A model generated the notes under the pieces. It did no database searches and was not told where the DNA came from. It was given only the letters and a program-made list of their open reading frames with translations. Shown here piece after piece: positions 9,081 through 17,800 of a DNA stretch of 64,000 nt. The stretch's first letter is position 1, and each line of letters begins with the position of its first letter. Source of the stretch: Nitrospina sp. (lineage in GTDB: Bacteria; Nitrospinota; Nitrospinia; Nitrospinales; JACRGP01); the NCBI GenBank assembly GCA_024648695.1, contig JACAVV010000029.1:1-64000 (forward strand). The letters are read 5' to 3'. Made by a program: the position numbers and the translations under genes.

Positions 9081-9550
9081 TTATACAATCTCCTGCTACC
9101 TTGGAAATCAAACAAGCTTGTGAAAGATACAACGAAAATCAGGTCGCTTGGAAATAGCATCCTAGACCAGAATTCCCGCAATAAAAAAAAGCGTTTTAAA
9201 AAAAGTTTAAAAGAAAGATTGGGAGCCTCTGAAAACCCGTGTGAGTAATAGTAGAAATTCTTAGAAGGCTAGGAAAACACGAAGGGACCTAATGAAAGGA
9301 AGCCAATAAAATGCTCCTTGAGGACGAGTTTATTTATAAAAACCCTTACTAGGGGCAAATGGATTTAAGCTATCGCTAACATGAATCTTGAAAATTCTAT
9401 ACAAACAAATCGTCTATTTCAAGGAAATTCAAGGGGTTTTTATAAATCAAATATTTTAAAAAATTTATAAGGAAGGCTCGGCAAAGGGATTTTGCTAAAA
9501 AAAAAACGTATTCTTAAATTTCAGTTCGAATTTAAATTATCCTGATTCTA
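9081..9550. other. Intergenic region upstream of the large secreted protein
   Basis: No gene is supported. The stretch is AT-rich and should contain the promoter of the 1114-residue protein. It also holds the 14-bp inverted repeat listed separately. Confidence 0.5.
9332..9447. repeat. 14-bp perfect inverted repeat, arms 88 bp apart
   Basis: ATTTATAAAAACCC at 9332-9345 is the exact reverse complement of bases 9434-9447. It lies in the non-coding region upstream of the 1114-residue gene. Possible uses are a regulatory site or the ends of a tiny decayed element. No gene lies between the arms. Confidence 0.7.
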
Positions 9551-10606
9551 TCAGTCGCAAAAGCGGACGCCTTTTTTATTGAGATCAGAAAAAATGAGGT
9601 TGGCTTTATTAAATTCCTGCCCCTGCCCGTCACCACTGCCAATCCTAAAAATAGTTTCGCAGGAACTGCCCTTAAAGACACGGGCTTCTGCAACTTTCCA
9701 GGTTTTTCCCTTATTACTGGAAAAACTGAAAATGGATTCCAAACGGTAGGGTTCGGTGACTCCCGGCGGACTATCGATTTTAAACTGGAGGGCACCCAAC
9801 TTGGAGGTACCCATTCCCTCCCAAAGGGCCAACCGTTCATTGCGCACGAGATCGCGCAGTTCAATTTTATGCATGAGATTGGAATGGACGGTACCAATCA
9901 CTTCAATACTCTGAGTCACAGGAAGGGAAATAATGACTGAGCTTTCACTGACCTCGGTACTCGGTTTGGGAACTTTCACACCCAGGACCCCCGCTTTTCC
10001 AGTCCAATCCCTGCGAGTGGGGTCCGCGATTTCTTCACGCGGTAAAGGCTCATTTTCAATCAAAGGCTGCCAACTGGCTTCCCGGGCAACCGGTTCGCCC
10101 GCCACGACCCATTCTTCAGAACCCCACAAATCATCGGATTCGGGGAAGTCGGAGGTAAATGTTTCCTCGGTAATGTCCATTGGGGGTTTAGAGCCATCAA
10201 CTTCAACAAAGATGGTGTCGGTCAACAGCGGTTGGTAGGGACGGTTGGTTTGATCCAAAAACACGGTTCTTAAAACATGGGTTCCAGGTTCCATTTCAAG
10301 CTCTTTACAGGTCGACCCTTTCAACAGGGAAAAACCTTCAACCTGGCTGGATACCGGCTTACGGAGATCTTTGGGTAAAGGAGCATCCACCAGAAGTAAG
10401 AAATGTCCCGCTTCGGCTGGGGTCACTCGACCAATTTTTTCTTCATCAAATCCATGCATGCCCACGCAAACAGATAATGGGCTTTGCACTGGGGAACCAA
10501 CGGCAGGGGTAATAAAATAAACGGCCTCGTTGGCACTGAGTGGGTTGACGAACAGCAAACAAATTAAAAAACTTAAACCCAACCTGACAAACTGGAAATT
10601 TCGCAT
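9551..10606 (-). CDS. Secreted DUF4399-type protein
   Basis: A 351-residue protein with a signal peptide (MRNFQF to PLSANEA). Residues 27-140 resemble DUF4399: VYFITPAVGSPVQSP, a GHFLLLVD segment and a GTHVLRTVF segment, an immunoglobulin-like fold seen in periplasmic or copper/stress-related proteins of unknown role. Residues 150-350 contain a second beta-rich part with VIISLPVTQSIEVIG and a C-terminal region with two cysteines (SSCETIF and the final RFCD). The start is the ATG at 10606, with GGAGAGG eight bases upstream. An earlier TTG lies within that site. It precedes the large secreted protein by about 470 bp, too far for assured co-transcription. Confidence 0.7.
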   Translation of the reverse strand: MRNFQFVRLGLSFLICLLFVNPLSANEAVYFITPAVGSPVQSPLSVCVGMHGFDEEKIGRVTPAEAGHFLLLVDAPLPKDLRKPVSSQVEGFSLLKGSTCKELEMEPGTHVLRTVFLDQTNRPYQPLLTDTIFVEVDGSKPPMDITEETFTSDFPESDDLWGSEEWVVAGEPVAREASWQPLIENEPLPREEIADPTRRDWTGKAGVLGVKVPKPSTEVSESSVIISLPVTQSIEVIGTVHSNLMHKIELRDLVRNERLALWEGMGTSKLGALQFKIDSPPGVTEPYRLESIFSFSSNKGKTWKVAEARVFKGSSCETIFRIGSGDGQGQEFNKANLIFSDLNKKGVRFCD

Positions 10607-10684
10607 TAGAATAGCCCTCTCCAAATTTGAGAAGCATTGCAGGTTAATTTTTTAGACCTAGCTTACCTTGATCAGGGAATCCTT

Positions 10685-10879
10685 TTATTCATTGAACCCG
10701 TACTTGATCACTTCATCCCAAGGCAAATGCTTTTTTTGAGCATTCTTTTTAGCCTTTAATTTTTTTTCCAGATCTTCTGCCGTAAGTTCGGAATCTTTAT
10801 TTTCGTTTTTGGCTTCAGACGCCTTATCATTAAATTTTAATTCCTCGGAATCTTTATCAGAATTTCCAGAATCATTCAT
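10685..10879 (-). CDS. Small highly charged protein
   Basis: A 64-residue hydrophilic protein. The N-terminal half is rich in Asp, Glu, Ser and Asn, and the middle is Lys-rich (LEKKLKAKKNAQKKHLPWDE). No membrane segment or known domain is seen. It is called a gene because GGAGG stands nine bases before the ATG. It lies about 80 bp upstream of the DUF4399 gene on the same strand and may share its transcript. Function unknown. Confidence 0.6.
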   Translation of the reverse strand: MNDSGNSDKDSEELKFNDKASEAKNENKDSELTAEDLEKKLKAKKNAQKKHLPWDEVIKYGFNE

Positions 10880-11467
10880 TTCAGTAAACCTCCATCAACT
10901 ATCAAAATCTATCCCCATTCGCACAAACCATATTGCTCCGGCTAAATATTGATTTGCGTTTGAATCCCATAATTTCTATATTTAACCGCGCACTAACATA
11001 ACAGTCCACTTCTGGTCTGCTATATCATTTGTAAACCGGATTCAAAATTTATACAATACCTCATTCGGGGTATTTTAGTGTAAATCTTTTATTTTCAATC
11101 AAATAAGCATTGACTTTTTTAGGAAAACGAGAAAAAATCTATAAACCTAGAGTTTATTGGAATTTAACAAGGGTTTCTGCAAAATTTGGAAAATTTTAAT
11201 CCATGGGCAGGCACATTGAAAAGAGGGTAATTCGCTTTCAATCTATGGCCGGAATTTTCTCATTATTGTTTTTGCTACTGCAATCGTTATTTGAGGGCAA
11301 TTTGTTTGTGGTGAAAGGTTATCCTGTGGATTCAAATACCACTTTACCAAGGGAAGGGTTAGGGAGAAAACGGTTGGCGCCGGATAAAGGAACTTGCCTT
11401 CGACCCCAAAACCAAATATTTGTTAGTTTGTATTTTTCATGAATGTTTAAAAGAAGTATAGTTACAG
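10880..11467. other. Intergenic region between divergent genes
   Basis: An AT-rich stretch of about 590 bp between the minus-strand small charged gene and plus-strand trmL. It must hold promoters in both directions, but none stands out. A weak hairpin (AATACC...GGTATT, about 11058-11077) is visible. A 79-codon open frame at 11203-11442 lacks a ribosome site and is not called. Confidence 0.5.
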
Positions 11468-11932
11468 ATGCCCCATAATTTACAAATTGTTTTGGTGCAT
11501 CCGGAGATCCCTCACAATACCGGATCGATTGGAAGGACCTGCCTGGCTACCGGGTCGACCTTGCACTTGGTGGAGCCTCTGGGATTTGAGATCAGCGATA
11601 CCAAACTAAAGCGGGCAGGATTGGACTACTGGCAACACCTGGATTGTATCCGATATAAAAGCCTGAAACAGTTTCTGGATTCGGTTCCCGAAGAAGCGCC
11701 AAAGGTTTTATTTACAAAAAAAGCCTCAACCACCTTTTACGAACACCGGTTTACCACAGGCAGTTACCTGATTTTTGGATGCGAAACCAAAGGTTTGCCG
11801 CAACCCATACTTCAGACTTATCCCGACCAGCATTTCAAAATCCCATTATACGATCCCAGGGTGCGTTCCCTTAATCTGGCAAACGCCGTTGGAATTGCAG
11901 TATACGAAGCAATTCGGCAAATGGGCTATTGA
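11468..11932 (+). CDS. trmL: tRNA (cytidine(34)-2'-O)-methyltransferase TrmL
   Basis: A 154-residue SPOUT (trefoil-knot) methyltransferase that modifies the ribose of the wobble base in leucine tRNAs using S-adenosylmethionine. Family motifs are present: VHPEIPHNTGSIGRTC at the N-terminus, then LDYW, the loop YLIFGCETKGLP and the knot end RSLNLANAVGIAVYEA. The length matches E. coli TrmL (157 residues). The gene is convergent with the small STAS-like gene, with four bases between stops. No operon partner is visible. Confidence 0.93.
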   Translation: MPHNLQIVLVHPEIPHNTGSIGRTCLATGSTLHLVEPLGFEISDTKLKRAGLDYWQHLDCIRYKSLKQFLDSVPEEAPKVLFTKKASTTFYEHRFTTGSYLIFGCETKGLPQPILQTYPDQHFKIPLYDPRVRSLNLANAVGIAVYEAIRQMGY

Positions 11933-11936
11933 TGGG

Positions 11937-12287
11937 TTATATATCTCCCAGTTCATCCTCTTCAAACCATTCTTCCATGGTTTGAATCGAAGACTCCCGG
12001 TTATCCTGCTTGTCCAGATAGTCCAGATAATCATTCATCGATTTCAGTAACTCGGGCGTGATATTTTGATACACCAATTGCTCCATCACCCGTTCCTTTT
12101 CAAAATGGTCCAGCAGTTTTCCGAAAAACTCTTTCATGAAAGGTGAAAAAACCGATTTCACCCCCTCGAAATCAAGCTTCACGGGAGTCTTTTCTATAAA
12201 AGCGGGAAATACTTTTTGATACAACTTGTCCCCATCATCCAGGGCCAAAAGCCGGTCCCCTATCAATTCGGCCAGTTTAATCTCCAT
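11937..12287 (-). CDS. DUF4325 / STAS-like small protein
   Basis: A 116-residue cytoplasmic protein. Its core VKLDFEGVKSVFSPFMKEFFGKLLD matches the DUF4325 pattern, a beta-strand followed by a helix like STAS domains, in which DFEG[V] precedes a serine. Known members sit beside histidine-kinase-like or antisigma-type genes or in defence-related pairs. Here there is no such partner: lnt lies on the same strand behind it and trmL converges with it. The acidic C-terminus ends EEWFEEDELGDI. The start has AGGA upstream. A role in protein-protein regulation is inferred only from the fold. Confidence 0.65.
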   Translation of the reverse strand: MEIKLAELIGDRLLALDDGDKLYQKVFPAFIEKTPVKLDFEGVKSVFSPFMKEFFGKLLDHFEKERVMEQLVYQNITPELLKSMNDYLDYLDKQDNRESSIQTMEEWFEEDELGDI

Positions 12288-12401
12288 AGCACGCTGTCCT
12301 TATAAAAATTTTCGTTTATCAAATTCTCGAGCCTTATTGCTAAAACCCTAGTTATAGATAAGAAGTCCCCATCTCCCCTCAAAGACCCATAAAAGTCAAA
12401 T

Positions 12402-13997
12402 TCACCCGGGGCTCCTTATCAGTCCTGACCGTTCGCTTCTATAGGCCCCAATCAGGAGGACGAACACAGGCACCCAGCATAACATGGCAAAGACATCACC
12501 GTATTGTGAGTAAAAGGTATTTGGGTTTCTATTTGGAATGATTTCGGCATTTACCAGATCCTTCACATACAAACCGGTGGTCTGCCGCATCGCGCCGGTG
12601 GGTTCAATCACTCCACTTATTCCGGTGTTGGCTGAGCGCACGATGGGAACCCGGTTTTCCACCGCGCGCAGGGCGGCCATGCCCATGTGCTGGTACGAAG
12701 CCGCACTGCGCCCGAACCAGGCATCGTTGGTAATATTGACGAGAAAGTTAGCCCCATTTTTCACAGGCATGCGCACCTCATCCGGGAAGGTGACTTCGTA
12801 ACAAATGGAGACTCCGAATTTCGTGCCGTTCAAGTCAAACACCGTTCCCACTTCACCACGACCGAAATCGCCGACCATCGCCACCAAACGTTTCACGAAA
12901 AAAAGCAATTTGCGAAAGGGCACAAACTCGCCAAAAGGAACCAGATGGCGTTTGTCGTAGGTCCCCTGGATATTACCATCCGGGGTGACCAGGAAGGCCC
13001 GATTGTACAGCGTTCGGTTTTGCCCCTTCCCTTCCTTATAAGGACTACCAAATAAAAGCGGAACCTTAACTTGTTTGACTAAAGTATTCAGCTTCTCAGT
13101 ATCACGTTTGTCGATAGAATAAAAAAAAGGAGTTGCCGCTTCAGGCCAGACGATCAAGTCGGGTTTGTTCGCCACGGCCCGAATGGTGAGGGTCCTGTAG
13201 ATGGCCATCACCTGATGGCGATAAATCGGATCCCATTTACGGTTTTGATCAATATTGCCTTGCGTCAGTCCCACTTTATATGAGGGACCAGTCCGGTTTT
13301 TATAGTTAGAAAGTGAAACCGTTCCATAAACCCAGCATAGCAACCAAACGGCCAACGCAATTCCCACAGCCTGAAACCCAAACTTCGGGTTGAACGGTGG
13401 AGCCGGATGGGTCCGACCCAAATAGGCTTGCAATGCCAAATAAACTCCCACATTCACCAGAACGATCAAAGCGGATATTCCATAGACGCCGGTGATATCG
13501 GCCATTTGAATTACGGTCAAGGTCTTGAACTGAGAGTACCCAAGACCCAGCCAGGAAAATCCGTAAATCTGGTGAGTGGAGCGAAAATACTCCAGGGCTG
13601 TCCACAAAAATGGAGATAATGCCAATAAAGTGAAAGGTTTACCCTTTGCAAACCGGGTGAGCACATAACAAAAAAGAGCGACATAGCCCCCCAGGTAAGC
13701 CGCCAGAACGGCTAACACCAGCCAACCCAAAGCCGGGGCAAGGTGTCCATAATCGACGAGCGTATTGTTGATCCAACTCAGGCCACCCAGATAAAAGACG
13801 GTTCCACCAACAAACCCGTAAAGCGCTGATTTTTGTGGGGTTTGGTCCTTAATCGCATGCAGTAACGGAACCAGAGCCACCCAAGCCAGAATTTCGAAGT
13901 CGAATTTCGGAAAAACCAGGGTCAAGCTTACGCCACTCAATAAAGATAAAAAAAGCGGATAAAAGGATTTAAAGATTGGATTGTGGGACGATCCCAT
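12402..13997 (-). CDS. lnt: Apolipoprotein N-acyltransferase Lnt
   Basis: A 531-residue inner-membrane enzyme that adds the third acyl chain to lipoproteins, completing their maturation for Lol sorting in Gram-negative bacteria. About seven hydrophobic segments fill residues 10-235. The nitrilase domain follows with the catalytic triad visible: Glu in VWPEAATPF, Lys in YDKRHLVPFGEFVP, and Cys in FGVSICYEVTFPD. A last membrane segment lies near residue 500 (FAMLCWVPVFVLLIGAY). The length is typical of the family (about 510). It stands alone on the minus strand, 115 bp upstream of the DUF4325 gene. Confidence 0.95.
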   Translation of the reverse strand: MGSSHNPIFKSFYPLFLSLLSGVSLTLVFPKFDFEILAWVALVPLLHAIKDQTPQKSALYGFVGGTVFYLGGLSWINNTLVDYGHLAPALGWLVLAVLAAYLGGYVALFCYVLTRFAKGKPFTLLALSPFLWTALEYFRSTHQIYGFSWLGLGYSQFKTLTVIQMADITGVYGISALIVLVNVGVYLALQAYLGRTHPAPPFNPKFGFQAVGIALAVWLLCWVYGTVSLSNYKNRTGPSYKVGLTQGNIDQNRKWDPIYRHQVMAIYRTLTIRAVANKPDLIVWPEAATPFFYSIDKRDTEKLNTLVKQVKVPLLFGSPYKEGKGQNRTLYNRAFLVTPDGNIQGTYDKRHLVPFGEFVPFRKLLFFVKRLVAMVGDFGRGEVGTVFDLNGTKFGVSICYEVTFPDEVRMPVKNGANFLVNITNDAWFGRSAASYQHMGMAALRAVENRVPIVRSANTGISGVIEPTGAMRQTTGLYVKDLVNAEIIPNRNPNTFYSQYGDVFAMLCWVPVFVLLIGAYRSERSGLIRSPG

Positions 13998-14054
13998 ATA
14001 GAATAAGAGGGAGTATTAGTGTTTATTGAAACTCTAACCTAAAGCGTTGAATCC

Positions 14055-14300
14055 GTGGCCTCTCAAAAAGATCTGATAGAAAATTTAAAAAAGGTGTGCA
14101 TTTGCCGTGGGATCACGGGAGGGACGATCAACCAGGCGATTCGGGACGGCGCCCATTCCTTCGAAGCCCTGCGGCGCATTTTGGGAACCGGAACTGGCAA
14201 CTGCAAAGCCAAAAGATGCCGCCAAAAAATTGAGCAAAGGGTAAAAGCCTATAAAGATGAAATGAATGCCAAGGCGGACAAACCAGCTAACGCCTTGTAA
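14055..14300 (+). CDS. BFD-like [2Fe-2S]-binding protein
   Basis: An 81-residue protein with the bacterioferritin-associated ferredoxin-like pattern: VCICRGIT, then about 30 residues with INQAI and SFEALRR, then GTGTGNCKAKRC. Four cysteines (C-x-C and C-x4-C) could hold a [2Fe-2S] cluster. In BFD and NirB-type domains the second pair usually reads C-G-x-C, so the lysine-rich spacer (CKAKRC) is a variant. It begins at GTG 14055 without a strong ribosome site, so the start is uncertain. It is convergent with the aminotransferase gene, 16 bp apart. A redox or iron-mobilising role is inferred. Confidence 0.68.
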   Translation: MASQKDLIENLKKVCICRGITGGTINQAIRDGAHSFEALRRILGTGTGNCKAKRCRQKIEQRVKAYKDEMNAKADKPANAL

Positions 14301-14316
14301 ACTTTACCTTTAAAAT

Positions 14317-15510
14317 CTATTTTAACTTCCCTAAAGCTTCACCGATCCTGTCCAGACCCTTGGTCAGTACTTCCTCCGACGACGCAAAGGATATTCGAGC
14401 GCATTTATCCTCACCAAAAGGCGCTCCCGGAACCACGGCAACCTTGGCTTGCTTCAACAAATATTCCGCCAGAGAAATAGAACCTTCCACCTTAAAATCG
14501 TCGTGGCTCTTCCCATAAAGCTCTGAAAAGTCAGGAAATATGTAAAAAGATCCTATGGGACGAAAACATTTCACACCAGGCATCTGGGCAAATTTATCCA
14601 TCACCAGGTCGCGCCGTTTTTGAAACTCCTGTCGCATGGTTTCCGCCGCATCCTGGGAACCTTGAAGTGCTTCCACGCTTGCCGCTTGCGAAATCGAGCA
14701 TGGATTGGAAGTCAATTGTCCCTGAAACTTGGTCACCTGCGCCGCCACCTCGGTAGGTGCAGCGATATAGCCAATGCGCCAACCGGTCATGGCGTAGCCC
14801 TTGGATACGCCGTTGATAATGATGCTGTTTTTTTGCGCTTCCTCACCTAACGAGGCAAAGCTGGTGAAATGGAATCCGTCAAAAACGATTTTTTCATAGA
14901 TCTCATCTGAAATCACAAGTAGATTCTTTCGAAGGGCAACCTCCGCCAGCGCTTCCAGTTCTTTTTGGGAGTAGCCGGAACCTGTCGGGTTAGACGGACT
15001 ATTGATGAGCAAAGCCTGCGTGTTGGAATTGATCGCGTCACGTACCTGATCGGGTGTGATTTTAAACCCATTTTCGGGCTTGGTTTCAAGGATCACTGGA
15101 GTCGCACCCGAAAGACCTACCATGTCGGGATAGGACACCCAATAAGGAGCAGGGATCAATACCTCGTCACCAGGTTCCCACAGCACCTGGGCCAGATTGT
15201 AAAACGACTGCTTGGCTCCGCAGGAAACCACAATTTGGTCGCGCCGGTATTCCACCTGATTTTCCCGCTGGAACTTGGTAATGATCGCATCTTTAATCGC
15301 TTCGGTTCCCGGAACGGGGGTATAGTGGGTGTCATTGTTGTTAATAGCCGCAATGGCCGCTTCTTTGATATTGTCCGGTGTATCGAAATCCGGTTCACCA
15401 GCGCCAAAGCCGATCACGTCTTCACCACGGGCATTCATCTCCCGCGCAAGGGCCGTTATGGCCAAGGTCATAGACGGTTTAACTTTTTGAATCCTTTGGG
15501 AAAATTTCAT
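14317..15510 (-). CDS. Pyridoxal-phosphate aspartate-type aminotransferase
   Basis: A 397-residue class I aminotransferase of the subgroup Ib, which includes thermophile-type aspartate aminotransferases and some bifunctional aspartate/prephenate enzymes. Visible marks: GFGAGEPDFDTP near the N-terminus, PAPYWVSYPDM, the NSPSNPTGSGYS segment, SDEIYEKIVF, and the Schiff-base lysine in INGVSKGYAMTGWRIGY. It interconverts aspartate and 2-oxoglutarate with oxaloacetate and glutamate. The exact substrate set is not decided by sequence. Its ATG overlaps the stop of coaD (ATGA, 15507-15510), so the two are translationally coupled, with coaD first. Confidence 0.9.
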   Translation of the reverse strand: MKFSQRIQKVKPSMTLAITALAREMNARGEDVIGFGAGEPDFDTPDNIKEAAIAAINNNDTHYTPVPGTEAIKDAIITKFQRENQVEYRRDQIVVSCGAKQSFYNLAQVLWEPGDEVLIPAPYWVSYPDMVGLSGATPVILETKPENGFKITPDQVRDAINSNTQALLINSPSNPTGSGYSQKELEALAEVALRKNLLVISDEIYEKIVFDGFHFTSFASLGEEAQKNSIIINGVSKGYAMTGWRIGYIAAPTEVAAQVTKFQGQLTSNPCSISQAASVEALQGSQDAAETMRQEFQKRRDLVMDKFAQMPGVKCFRPIGSFYIFPDFSELYGKSHDDFKVEGSISLAEYLLKQAKVAVVPGAPFGEDKCARISFASSEEVLTKGLDRIGEALGKLK

Positions 15511-15992
15511 TTTGATAACTTTTTCAATCGTGCCTTTACAGGCTGGGGGACTAATTTGCTCACATTGCCGTTATGCAATGCGATCTCTTTGACAAAGCTA
15601 GAACTTAAAAAGGAGTACTCCTGGCTCGGAATCATGAAGAGGGTCTCAATCTTTTGATCGATAGACCGGTTCATCAAACCCATTTGCAGTTCGTATTCGA
15701 AGTCACTCACCGCTCTCAAACCTTTGATGATCACAGAGGCCTTATGGTTTTGTGCAAAATCTACCAGTAGATTATCAAAAGCAAAAACTTCCAGATTCTC
15801 CAGATCCCGAGTCGCATCCTTAATGAATTTTACCCTTTCCTCAATCGGGAACAAGGGGTTTTTTTTTGGATTCAGGGCCACCGCCACGATCAGCGCATCG
15901 AACAAACACATCGAGCGTCGCATAATATCGAGGTGCCCATTGGTGACCGGATCGAAGGTTCCGGGATAAACTGCAATTTTCTTTTTTGCCAT
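15507..15992 (-). CDS. coaD: Pantetheine-phosphate adenylyltransferase CoaD
   Basis: A 161-residue nucleotidyltransferase that transfers AMP from ATP to 4'-phosphopantetheine, the fourth step of coenzyme A synthesis. The family signatures are clear: YPGTFDPVTNGHLDIM with the T/HxGH motif, KGLRAVSDFEYELQM in the substrate pocket, and the ISSS-type loop QEYSFLSSSFVKEIA. The length equals the family norm (about 160). It is the first gene of a pair with the aminotransferase and is divergent from the serpin gene. Confidence 0.96.
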   Translation of the reverse strand: MAKKKIAVYPGTFDPVTNGHLDIMRRSMCLFDALIVAVALNPKKNPLFPIEERVKFIKDATRDLENLEVFAFDNLLVDFAQNHKASVIIKGLRAVSDFEYELQMGLMNRSIDQKIETLFMIPSQEYSFLSSSFVKEIALHNGNVSKLVPQPVKARLKKLSK

Positions 15993-16161
15993 GATTTCTC
16001 CAATTTTGGAGGTGGGATTATACCCTTAAACCCTTGCTCCCGAAAAGGGGAATCGTGAACCGTTTGCTAAAAATCACATGGGATCGGCAAATTCTATTAT
16101 TATATGGGGTATTATATGGGGGCCTGTGAGTTATTTTTTCGAATCAAAAAAAGAGGGGCTC

Positions 16162-17331
16162 ATGAAAAATTTAGAAAAGTTTTTCAACAAAAACGAGGAC
16201 GATCCCTTCAATCCATTCGCCTGGAAATTGTACCGCCTATTAAAGTCCGGGACCGGGAATGTCGTGTTTTCGCCCTTCAGTATTGCCTGTGCGGTTGCCA
16301 TGCTTTTTTTTGGTGCCGAAGGGAATACACGTAATCAGATTCGGGAGGCGCTCGGACTTAAAAACGAATTGGCGGACGATTCCACTGCATTGGGAAACTA
16401 TTTTCAAACCTTAAAAGGCAAGGACCCCGATTCAAATTACGTTTTAAATTCCGCCAATGCACTTTGGATGCAAATCGGGGGTGAAATCCTGGAGAAATAT
16501 ACCGGAATTCTGCGAAACGATTTTGGAGCAGAGTTGTTTCAATGCGATTTTGCAAAGGACCACCTCAAGGCGATGCGGGAAATCAACGCCTGGGTTTCCG
16601 GCAAAACCAGGGAAAAGATTCCTGATCTGCTGAACTCGGAATCGCTTTCGCCCCTCACTCGAATGGTCATCGTCAACGCACTCTATTTTCTTGGCAACTG
16701 GGCCAGTCCCTTCGATGAAGAATTAACCACTAAGAAACCATTCCAAACACCCCATTTTCCTGATGGAGAAAAAGAACGGTTCGTGGACATGATGATTCAA
16801 ACTTCAGATTTTTCATATCACGAAAACTCCGATTTGCAAATTCTTGAAATGGTCTACCTCGATTCTCCCTTCTCGATGGTGATCCTTCTGCCCAGGCGAG
16901 TGGACGGAATTTACGATCTGGAAGAAAACATCGAAGCTGAAAAACTCGACAAACAACTCGCCAGTTTTTCCGCCCGTGAAGTACAGGTTTCCCTGCCCCG
17001 GTTTAATGTTCGGAGTGGATTGGACCTCAACGACGTTCTTATCGAAACAGGTATCATTGACGCCTTCGATGAAAGATTGGCAAACTTCACAAAAATCAAC
17101 ACAGAGGAACCCTTCTTTTTGAGTCAGGTAATTCACGAAGCAGTCATTGAAGTGAACGAAACCGGAACCGAAGCCGCCGCCGCAACAGCCATGGTAGCGG
17201 CGATGGGGGTAATGGAGGAATTTGAACCGGAACCACCAGCCATATTCAAAGCCGACCACCCCTTCCTTTACCTCATCCGCAATTGGCAAACTGGAAGCAT
17301 TCTGTTTTCAGGTAGATTGATGGAACCCTAA
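16162..17331 (+). CDS. Serpin (serine protease inhibitor family)
   Basis: A protein of about 389 residues with the full serpin fold pattern: NVVFSPFSIACAVAMLFFGA near residue 30, NALYFLGNWASPF, PFSMVILLPRR, and the C-terminal HPFLYLIRNWQTGSILFSGR. The hinge before the reactive loop is GTEAAAATAM, with small residues as in inhibitory serpins. Counting 13 from the hinge Glu places P1 near the Met-Gly of VAAMGV, suggesting a target with elastase- or chymotrypsin-like preference (inference). An ATG at 16162 follows AGAGGGG and starts just before the conserved domain. An in-frame ATG at 16078 would add a hydrophobic leader (IIIWGIIWGPVSYFF), so export remains possible. Serpins are patchy in bacteria, so horizontal origin is plausible. 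Confidence 0.9.
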   Translation: MKNLEKFFNKNEDDPFNPFAWKLYRLLKSGTGNVVFSPFSIACAVAMLFFGAEGNTRNQIREALGLKNELADDSTALGNYFQTLKGKDPDSNYVLNSANALWMQIGGEILEKYTGILRNDFGAELFQCDFAKDHLKAMREINAWVSGKTREKIPDLLNSESLSPLTRMVIVNALYFLGNWASPFDEELTTKKPFQTPHFPDGEKERFVDMMIQTSDFSYHENSDLQILEMVYLDSPFSMVILLPRRVDGIYDLEENIEAEKLDKQLASFSAREVQVSLPRFNVRSGLDLNDVLIETGIIDAFDERLANFTKINTEEPFFLSQVIHEAVIEVNETGTEAAAATAMVAAMGVMEEFEPEPPAIFKADHPFLYLIRNWQTGSILFSGRLMEP

Positions 17332-17477
17332 GGTTCAAAAAAATAATATTTCTTCAAGACCTATCGCTTAAATCACTATCTTTTCTGAAAAAAATACGCT
17401 AAGTTTTCTTTGCATGTTTTCGCGAATCTTTTTGCCGCATTATAAAGGTGTACTAAGGACAACATAGTAATCGACCC

Positions 17478-17621
17478 ATGCCTCAACCCAACGCAGACAC
17501 AAAAAAAACTAAACAAGTTCCCCCGCATCTCGAACCTATCCGTTTAACATCGATCATTGTTTTTTATATATTAATGGTTGTGGGAATTATTTATCATTTC
17601 GTTCTGGCTCCTATGCCTTAG
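17478..17621 (+). CDS. Small single-pass membrane protein
   Basis: A 47-residue frame: a polar, Pro/Lys-rich N-terminus (MPQPNADTKKTKQ) followed by one hydrophobic stretch (IIVFYILMVVGIIYHFVLAP) and a stop. The organisation (basic head, one helix) is typical of small inner-membrane proteins. AAGGA lies some 20 bases before the ATG, farther than ideal, which lowers certainty. It lies alone between the serpin and the LuxR-type regulator. Function unknown. Confidence 0.5.
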   Translation: MPQPNADTKKTKQVPPHLEPIRLTSIIVFYILMVVGIIYHFVLAPMP

Positions 17622-17712
17622 CGCTTAATACAAATACCTGTTTTTCGCCCACATAGACATTTGAAATTCGACCCGTAATTTTTTAAAATAGGCTCTGGAA
17701 TTTAGGGGTTTA

Positions 17713-17721
17713 TGTTATACT
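17713..17721 (+). promoter_or_regulatory. Extended -10 candidate for the LuxR-type gene
   Basis: TGTTATACT stands about 80 bases before the ATG at 17801. It is a TG-extended -10 hexamer with no good -35. Confidence 0.35.
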
Positions 17722-17800
17722 CCTTATTAGAATAAGCAATCAGGTTTCCTCAATTCTGGAAACTCCCCTCAATATCGACAGCAACCATCACTTAACAGCA

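Noticed and set aside
11203-11442. 79-codon plus-strand frame
   Set aside because: No ribosome site, no homology pattern, in AT-rich promoter-type DNA.
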